From Fimimonas sp963619835 (GTDB taxonomy: Bacteria > Bacillota > Clostridia > Christensenellales > CAG-314): a stretch of DNA of 8,933 nucleotides. Below, piece after piece: positions 4,621-8,933 of this stretch. The notes beneath the pieces were generated by a model, which saw nothing but the letters and a program-made list of their open reading frames with translations, was not told where the DNA came from and searched no databases. Position numbers and translations under genes: made by a program. Location of the stretch: assembly GCA_963619835.1 (NCBI GenBank), contig CAVEYD010000040.1:1-8933 (forward strand). The letters run 5' to 3'. Numbering within the stretch: position 1 is the stretch's first letter; each line of letters opens with the position of its first letter.

Positions 4621-7299
4621 CTATCTTTTTGTGTACTTTTTGCCGTGCAAATCGTATTCGCCGCTACTTGATTCAACAACAATTTGCATTTTTTCTTTTG
4701 AGCATTTCAACATGTTTTCAAAAAGTTCCAATCCAAAAACTTGCTCATACACATACCAACTTTTTTCGTCACCTTTATCAAACCTTTTAAGTACCAAATA
4801 TAAATCGGCTTCGTCTTTGCAGATACGAGATATTTCTTCTCTCTTAATGCATTTGAGTTCGGCAATTCGCTTTTCTAAAATCTCGCGTTCTTCTTTGTCC
4901 GACAGTCTTTGCTCAGTCCTTAAACTTGTCATTTCCTTTTGGTATGGCTTAAAGCAATCTGTAACGATTTTTTCGCTCCGCTTGTATGCGGTTGAGACAA
5001 TATCTATCGGCTTTTTTATTATGTCAATGATTTTTATGTATTTTTTTCTCTTTTCCTTGCCCTGTCTAAAATCTACAGCGGATGCAACTTTGTAAACGTG
5101 CTCCATCGGAGAATCGTAGAAGCAATACTTATCTTCTTGTGCTTCGTTAGGCTGATCTTCTTTAACGATCTTTTTCTTGTTTTTTATCCTTTTATTAGTC
5201 TTTTGTTCGTCTATCAACTTAAAAAACAATGGCTTTTCACATTTGTACTTCTTAGACAACAAATCCAATTCCACCGTGGCATCTACACCATTATAATTAC
5301 GTTTTGCCTTGTCTATTTCGATACCGGATAAAACCGCAAGGATACATATATCGCTGTAAATTTTATCTATTTCTTCTTGCGTTACGTCACCTGTGTTTAT
5401 TTTATTCCACAAAATACTGTTTAACTTTTGAGATAAGTTTACAATCTCGCCTATTTTGTTTTTGCTGATTGCATAATCTAACTCGTGTAGGCATTGATTT
5501 TCTTTTTTCTTGGGTTTTATATCGCAAACGGGAACTAAAAATTTATCGGCCTGTTGCCAAGCAACATCTGCAACCAATTCATTGTCCGTCATAAGCATGC
5601 TGTCCGAATCGTAATCACATCCGTTAAGTCTTTGTTGAATATTCTCTTCGATTGCATTTACGCACACAACGTTTTTGCCTAAATCAAAATACTGCCAAAT
5701 ATCTCCGCTTGTATTATTCGTGACACAATACAAGTTGCCCATCGTAATATGCGGTGAACGAGCACAAACAAGTTTTTTGCCGTTTTCAAACCCGAAACAT
5801 GCCACTTCGCTTTTATTTAAGACCGTTGATTGTGCTTCTTTGTTGTGAATATCAAAGTCTCCGCTCAATGCTAATAATAGTTCCGGGCCGTTCCCAAACA
5901 ATGTTGCATTTTTGCCGGAAAGCAAAATCTTTCCGTTTCTCAACTTCGTTTTTAAAGCTTCGACAACATCGTTGGTAAATTCGGAATATAATTTTGTGTC
6001 TTTAAATTGGCTATTTACGTTCATTAAACGGAAAATTACTTCACTGCGTTCGACCAAGCCTTCCGCAATATCGTCCTTTTCTCCGTCGTCTTCTTTTTTG
6101 TATGCCTTTGAGAAATGGTACCGCATAAAGTCCGGATCATTCCTTAACAAAGATATATAGTCTATGCTCGATTGCAACAACTGTTTTGCTTGCAATTCGT
6201 TTAATCCGATTGAATTTATAAACTGGTAACTCGTTTGCACCATGTTGCCATCAAAATATCTGGTGCGTTTATCGTACTTGACTACTCCAAAGTTGTCATC
6301 TACGCATTCTGTCCATTTTTGCAAATTGCTTTCGGTTAATCCGCCACTCATAAATTTTAAAAACTTCAAACTGTTTGGCGTGGTAACCATAACTATTTGG
6401 TCAATTTCGTTGGCGAGTGTAATAAATCCGCGTGCTTTAAGATCGTCAACCGAATTTATTTTTTTATCTTGAAACCATTTTTGAAGTTTTGTTCTAAATG
6501 CGCACGATTTAAAAAACTTATTACGTAGCAACAACATGTGCCTATCTGAATATTCTTTTTCAAAAATACTCTCGTCCAGTAGACTTTCACCGTCCCAAAT
6601 ATCATTGCAGATATCAACACGTTTTTTTGTCGAGAAAAGCTTGCCGTCTTTTTCTTCGACACTGACACACTCTTCGCTAAATTGACTTTTGTAGTCCGGT
6701 ACGATAAGAATACCGTCTAACGGAATTTTGACAAATCCTTTTACGGAACTGAGCGAAAGCGATTTGTATGCTTCCCAAGATGCTGTATCTCCGTTGTTTT
6801 TCAGTCCGCATTCGCCCCATTTTGCCATACTCGAATATAGTTTTTCGTCAATAAATAAGCATTTTCCTTCTCTTGAACTTCCGCTGCTCCTTTTATATCG
6901 CACATAATGAACACCATCACAATTAAAGCCGTTTTCGTAAAAATATGCTCTCAGCTCTTTCAAATTTTTGTCTCTTTCGGGGCTGTTCTTATCTCCGTAA
7001 AATGCTTTGGTGAATTTAACGTTTATAACCGCAAGTGTATATTCGTTGTCAAAAACGTCCTTAAACGAAAAACTCTTGGAATGCTTTTTTCTATAAACAT
7101 TTTCTAATTCTAATGCATCCATAGAATAATCCAAAACATTTTTGAATTTCTTGTAGTACGGATCTTTATGTAACGATTGTTTGTCGGGTTTAGTGCTTTT
7201 TTGAGGCAATTTAAGACCCATGTCTTTTCCGTTTTCTAAAATGCTTTTGTATAGCTCGCTTGCCTCTATTGAGATAATTCGGCATCCGTTTTTGTCCAT
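4621..7299 (-). CDS. single-chain two-barrel RNA polymerase, QDE-1/RdRP/YonO-like, 892 aa
   Basis: Predicted nucleotidyl transferase that makes RNA on an RNA or DNA template. The ATG at 7299 has AGAGG eight bases upstream. The key motif is GCDYDSDSM: Asp562, Asp564 and Asp566 match the metal-binding DxDGD of the second double-psi barrel, with Ser in place of Gly. Before it, ARSPHITMGN (513-522) matches the RAPTLHRLG-type segment of bacterial beta-prime and the R-P-G segment of RdRPs. After it, LAVLSGIEIDKAK (654-666) matches the LAxLHSIAVDFPKTG-like segment of eukaryotic RdRPs. A first-barrel candidate lies at about 189-275, with DGESLLDESIF and a lysine-bearing LLRNKFFKS (K261, K264). SSGSSREGK (138-146) is a possible N-terminal family motif. 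Residues 690-892 are Lys/Glu-rich and helical. Size and single-chain form fit QDE-1 or YonO and not a split beta/beta-prime. Template and primer use cannot be told from sequence. Confidence 0.8.
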   Translation of the reverse strand: MDKNGCRIISIEASELYKSILENGKDMGLKLPQKSTKPDKQSLHKDPYYKKFKNVLDYSMDALELENVYRKKHSKSFSFKDVFDNEYTLAVINVKFTKAFYGDKNSPERDKNLKELRAYFYENGFNCDGVHYVRYKRSSGSSREGKCLFIDEKLYSSMAKWGECGLKNNGDTASWEAYKSLSLSSVKGFVKIPLDGILIVPDYKSQFSEECVSVEEKDGKLFSTKKRVDICNDIWDGESLLDESIFEKEYSDRHMLLLRNKFFKSCAFRTKLQKWFQDKKINSVDDLKARGFITLANEIDQIVMVTTPNSLKFLKFMSGGLTESNLQKWTECVDDNFGVVKYDKRTRYFDGNMVQTSYQFINSIGLNELQAKQLLQSSIDYISLLRNDPDFMRYHFSKAYKKEDDGEKDDIAEGLVERSEVIFRLMNVNSQFKDTKLYSEFTNDVVEALKTKLRNGKILLSGKNATLFGNGPELLLALSGDFDIHNKEAQSTVLNKSEVACFGFENGKKLVCARSPHITMGNLYCVTNNTSGDIWQYFDLGKNVVCVNAIEENIQQRLNGCDYDSDSMLMTDNELVADVAWQQADKFLVPVCDIKPKKKENQCLHELDYAISKNKIGEIVNLSQKLNSILWNKINTGDVTQEEIDKIYSDICILAVLSGIEIDKAKRNYNGVDATVELDLLSKKYKCEKPLFFKLIDEQKTNKRIKNKKKIVKEDQPNEAQEDKYCFYDSPMEHVYKVASAVDFRQGKEKRKKYIKIIDIIKKPIDIVSTAYKRSEKIVTDCFKPYQKEMTSLRTEQRLSDKEEREILEKRIAELKCIKREEISRICKDEADLYLVLKRFDKGDEKSWYVYEQVFGLELFENMLKCSKEKMQIVVESSSGEYDLHGKKYTKR

Positions 7300-7386
7300 A
7301 TGCTATTCCTCTTTGCTTGACTTAGAAAAATTGTCGCCGCAATACTTATTTCTTTAATAATGTCATTTGGAAAAATTGAGTAAAAC

Positions 7387-7405
7387 CTATCGATAGACAA
7401 CTATC
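7387..7405. repeat. short overlapping palindromes between the ATPase and polymerase genes
   Basis: CTATCGATAG is a perfect 10-bp palindrome (7387-7396). Its half also pairs with a preceding GATAG across a TTGT loop (7392-7405), overlapping the ATPase stop codon. It could be a weak hairpin or a protein-binding site. The rest of 7300-7403 shows no gene and no promoter that I trust, so the polymerase gene may be co-transcribed with the ATPase. Confidence 0.25.
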
Positions 7406-8627
7406 ACAAATATTTTATCGGAATAACCTTTACCCCTTCGGCAAGTGTAATTAGATTATCGTACAAACAGACTATTCCGCCTTGACCACGTTTTACATTG
7501 GGTATTGAATCAATAAACCTAAAAGCCTTGGCATCGCTTTTTTGCGGATCGGCATGCTTTTTTATTTCTATGGGATATAGAGTTCCGTCCTGTTCAATAA
7601 TTAAGTCTACTTCGTTCATATCCTTGTCACGATAAAAGTAAATTGGCGGATCGATAATTCCGGCATTGTAGTAACTTTTAATAACTTCAGACACAACAAA
7701 ACTTTCAAAAAATGCTCCCGCCATCGCTCCGTTTTTCAATACGTCCGCAGATGTCCATTTTGTAAGGTATGCGGCAAGTCCGGTATCGAGAAAATACAAT
7801 TTTGGCGTTTTTATTGCACGTTTTAGTACATTGTTCGAATATGGTTGTAATAAATACACAATATTGGATGCTACCAAGACGGACAACCAACGTTCTGCCG
7901 TCGGAACACTTATTCCGACATCCCGAGCAAGCGAGGACGTGTTTACAAGCTGTCCCGTAGAAGCAGCAACCGCAATCATAAAGTTTGCGAATTTTACGGT
8001 GTCACCTATTTCCGTTAGCTCTCTAACATCTCGTTCAATATATGTTCTAAGGTATGCGGCATAATATAATTGCGATTTGAAATCCGAATTTGTTACAAGC
8101 TCGGGCATAAGCCCACGTTGCAAAGTTTGCCACACTTCATCATAAGAAAGATCTTTAGCTGTTTGCTTTCTTGCCAGAAAGTATTCGTCGGTTGGAATAA
8201 ACGGCAAGGTGCAATCAACTCCTTTCACTTCTCTAAGAGAAAGTCCTAACAACGTGCAAAGTCCTATTCTGCCTGCTAACGATTCGCTAACACCCTTCAT
8301 CACTTTGAATTGTTGCGAGCCGCACATGAAAAATTGTCCCTTCCCGTGAGAGTTGTCTAATATGAGCTTTATTTGATTAAACAATTCGGGCGCTTTTTGA
8401 ATTTCGTCCACAAATACGGGCGGTGGATTATCTTTAAAAAATGTTCCGCTTTCTTCGTCCGCACTTAACTTTACGATTGGATCATCAAGTGAAACATATT
8501 TCATTCCACTAGTTAAGTTCTTAAGCATAGTGGTCTTCCCGACCTGTCTAGGGCCTGCAACCAAAACAGCACCAAACATTTTCGATAATTCTTTTGCGGT
8601 TTCTTCCGCATGTCGTTTAATATACAT
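7404..8627 (-). CDS. AAA_14/DUF4143-type ATPase with C-terminal nuclease-like fold, 407 aa
   Basis: The ATG at 8627 follows a GAGAGG box five bases upstream. The N-terminal AAA domain has Walker A GPRQVGKTT (25-33) and Walker B PVFVDEIQKAPELF (70-83), with a sensor-like MCGSQQ (101-106). A winged-helix region lies at about 215-260 (SSLARDVGISVPTAERWLSV). The DUF4143-like C-terminus carries FFESF (306-310), NEVDLIIE (338-345) and PIEIKK (352-357), a PD-(D/E)xK nuclease-like layout with Glu308, Asp341, Glu354 and Lys356. The family is common and often multi-copy in anaerobic Bacillota and other gut bacteria, but its biological role is poorly known; some members are suspected to be toxin-like or mobile. 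Length is normal for the family and the gene is intact. A decayed relative of its start lies at 1320-1428. It has its own promoter and may not belong functionally to the polymerase operon. Confidence 0.9.
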   Translation of the reverse strand: MYIKRHAEETAKELSKMFGAVLVAGPRQVGKTTMLKNLTSGMKYVSLDDPIVKLSADEESGTFFKDNPPPVFVDEIQKAPELFNQIKLILDNSHGKGQFFMCGSQQFKVMKGVSESLAGRIGLCTLLGLSLREVKGVDCTLPFIPTDEYFLARKQTAKDLSYDEVWQTLQRGLMPELVTNSDFKSQLYYAAYLRTYIERDVRELTEIGDTVKFANFMIAVAASTGQLVNTSSLARDVGISVPTAERWLSVLVASNIVYLLQPYSNNVLKRAIKTPKLYFLDTGLAAYLTKWTSADVLKNGAMAGAFFESFVVSEVIKSYYNAGIIDPPIYFYRDKDMNEVDLIIEQDGTLYPIEIKKHADPQKSDAKAFRFIDSIPNVKRGQGGIVCLYDNLITLAEGVKVIPIKYL

Positions 8628-8644
8628 ATAGTCCTCTCAATATT

Positions 8645-8679
8645 TCGGCTAATTTAATATTTGATGTTATTATAGCCGA
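8645..8679. promoter_or_regulatory. inverted repeat over promoter and 5' leader of the ATPase gene
   Basis: Perfect 7-bp arms TCGGCTA (8645-8651) and TAGCCGA (8673-8679) are separated by 21 bases. The right arm overlaps the -10 box. It could be an operator or a leader hairpin. Confidence 0.4.
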
Positions 8680-8710
8680 TACTTTCTAAAAATGCAAGTA
8701 CGATTTGCAT
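8654..8710 (-). CDS. possible 18-codon leader ORF
   Basis: An ATG at 8710 follows AAGGA by six bases, and the frame encodes MQIVLAFLESIGYNNIKY before a TAA. It lies between the two candidate promoters and ends 26 bases before the ATPase ATG. If the upstream promoter is used, it could act as a leader peptide coupled to the ATPase. The downstream promoter would bypass it. The good ribosome binding site is its only support. Confidence 0.25.
   Translation of the reverse strand: MQIVLAFLESIGYNNIKY
8669..8697 (-). promoter_or_regulatory. sigma-A-type promoter of the DUF4143 ATPase gene
   Basis: On the minus strand, TTGCAT (8697-8692) and a perfect TATAAT (8674-8669) are separated by 17 bases. Transcription would begin about 30-35 bases before the ATPase start codon. 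Confidence 0.8.
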
Positions 8711-8782
8711 ATTATTTCCTTAAATTTGCAAAAAAATTTACACAAGCACCGCAAGTCTTATGAATTAACCTACATTGCAACG

Positions 8783-8811
8783 AATACAACAAGACAATGC
8801 AACAATGTCAA
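8783..8811 (-). promoter_or_regulatory. second, upstream sigma-A-type promoter
   Basis: A consensus TTGACA (8811-8806) is followed after 17 bases by TGTATT (8788-8783), a 4-of-6 match to TATAAT. It points toward the leader ORF and the ATPase. Dyad repeats directly abut its -35 box on the upstream side. Confidence 0.5.
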
Positions 8812-8812
8812 G

Positions 8813-8867
8813 CTGTTCGATAAATATTTGTCGAACAGTTCGATAAGATTTTGTCGAATTTGTCGAA
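8813..8867. promoter_or_regulatory. operator-like array of TTCGA/TCGAA dyads
   Basis: A 26-bp near-perfect palindrome (8813-8838) has outer arms CTGTTCGA and TCGAACAG around AAATATTT, with a single mismatched pair. A second TTCGA-TCGAA unit with similar spacing follows (8839-8858), and another TCGAA starts at 8863. TCGAACAGTTCGA (8831-8843) is itself a palindrome. The array ends one base from the -35 box of the upstream promoter. Repressor or activator binding is inference. The rest of 8868-8933 shows nothing I can name. Confidence 0.5.
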
Positions 8868-8933
8868 GATCAAATCGACGTTTTCTTTAACCTTTATTCT
8901 TTTGACTACGAAGGAAACAAGACACTTTTTCTT

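Noticed and set aside
4621..7299. Reading the polymerase as a phage virion or SPbeta-type enzyme within a prophage
   Set aside because: No capsid, tail, terminase, integrase or lysis gene is visible in the window, and the neighbours are AAA+ ATPases, so a prophage setting is not supported here. A distant phage origin cannot be excluded.
7300..7403. Promoter for the polymerase gene in the short intergenic region
   Set aside because: Several A/T-rich hexamers occur, but none pairs a decent -35 and -10 at suitable spacing.
8705..8890. Plus-strand frame of about 61 codons
   Set aside because: No ribosome binding site; the product has no domain-like character, and the frame crosses two promoters and the dyad array.
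8808..8933. Open minus-strand frame from the right edge to a TGA at 8808, as if the tail of an upstream gene
   Set aside because: Only 41 codons with no recognisable motif. The stretch overlaps the palindromic array and the -35 box, so a regulatory reading is preferred. It remains possible that a gene ends here.

Overview
The window looks like a low-GC Gram-positive (Bacillota, probably Clostridia-like) chromosome fragment taken from an assembled scaffold. The DNA is AT-rich. Starts are preceded by strong AGGAG-type ribosome binding sites, one promoter has a perfect TATAAT box, and a run of ten Ns marks a scaffold join at 1429-1438. Every convincing gene is on the minus strand, so the region reads right to left. 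No tRNA, rRNA, CRISPR array, transposase or recognisable phage structural gene was seen.

In order of transcription: 8628-8933 is a regulatory region with two sigma-A-like promoters, a dyad-rich operator-like array and a possible 18-codon leader ORF. It precedes an AAA_14/DUF4143-type ATPase (7404-8627). About 100 bases later lies the central gene (4621-7299), an 892-residue protein I read as a single-chain two-barrel RNA polymerase of the QDE-1/eukaryotic RdRP/YonO superfamily. Its evidence is a DYDSD metal-binding motif, an upstream ARSPHITMGN segment and a downstream LAVLSGIEIDKAK segment. A hairpin terminator separates it from a compact run of four genes: a 117-residue basic protein (4140-4493), a Vps4/katanin-like AAA+ ATPase with a MIT-like N-terminal helical domain (2965-4107), a soluble FtsH-like AAA+ zinc peptidase (1567-2928), and a 59-residue two-helix membrane protein (1215-1566). 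The last of these is split by the scaffold gap. A strong terminator (1159-1199) ends this run.

After the terminator a second group begins: two overlapping, apparently paralogous mini-ORFs (921-1046 and 823-954), a 36-codon ORF (651-761), and the N-terminal 207 residues of a Hanks-type protein kinase with an unusual catalytic loop. The kinase runs off the left edge.

The gap at 1429-1438 is flanked by two identical 54-bp sequences and by a decayed copy of the start of the DUF4143 ATPase. Removing one 54-bp copy and the intervening sequence restores an intact 59-codon gene. The join therefore probably merges two strain variants or misplaces an overlap.

Working model (inference): an RNA polymerase related to RNA-silencing RdRPs works with two AAA+ machines, one a remodeller and one a protease, and a small membrane protein. 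Nearby kinase and DUF4143 genes may belong to the same accessory or stress-defence neighbourhood. The polymerase call rests on motif recognition and needs structure-based confirmation.
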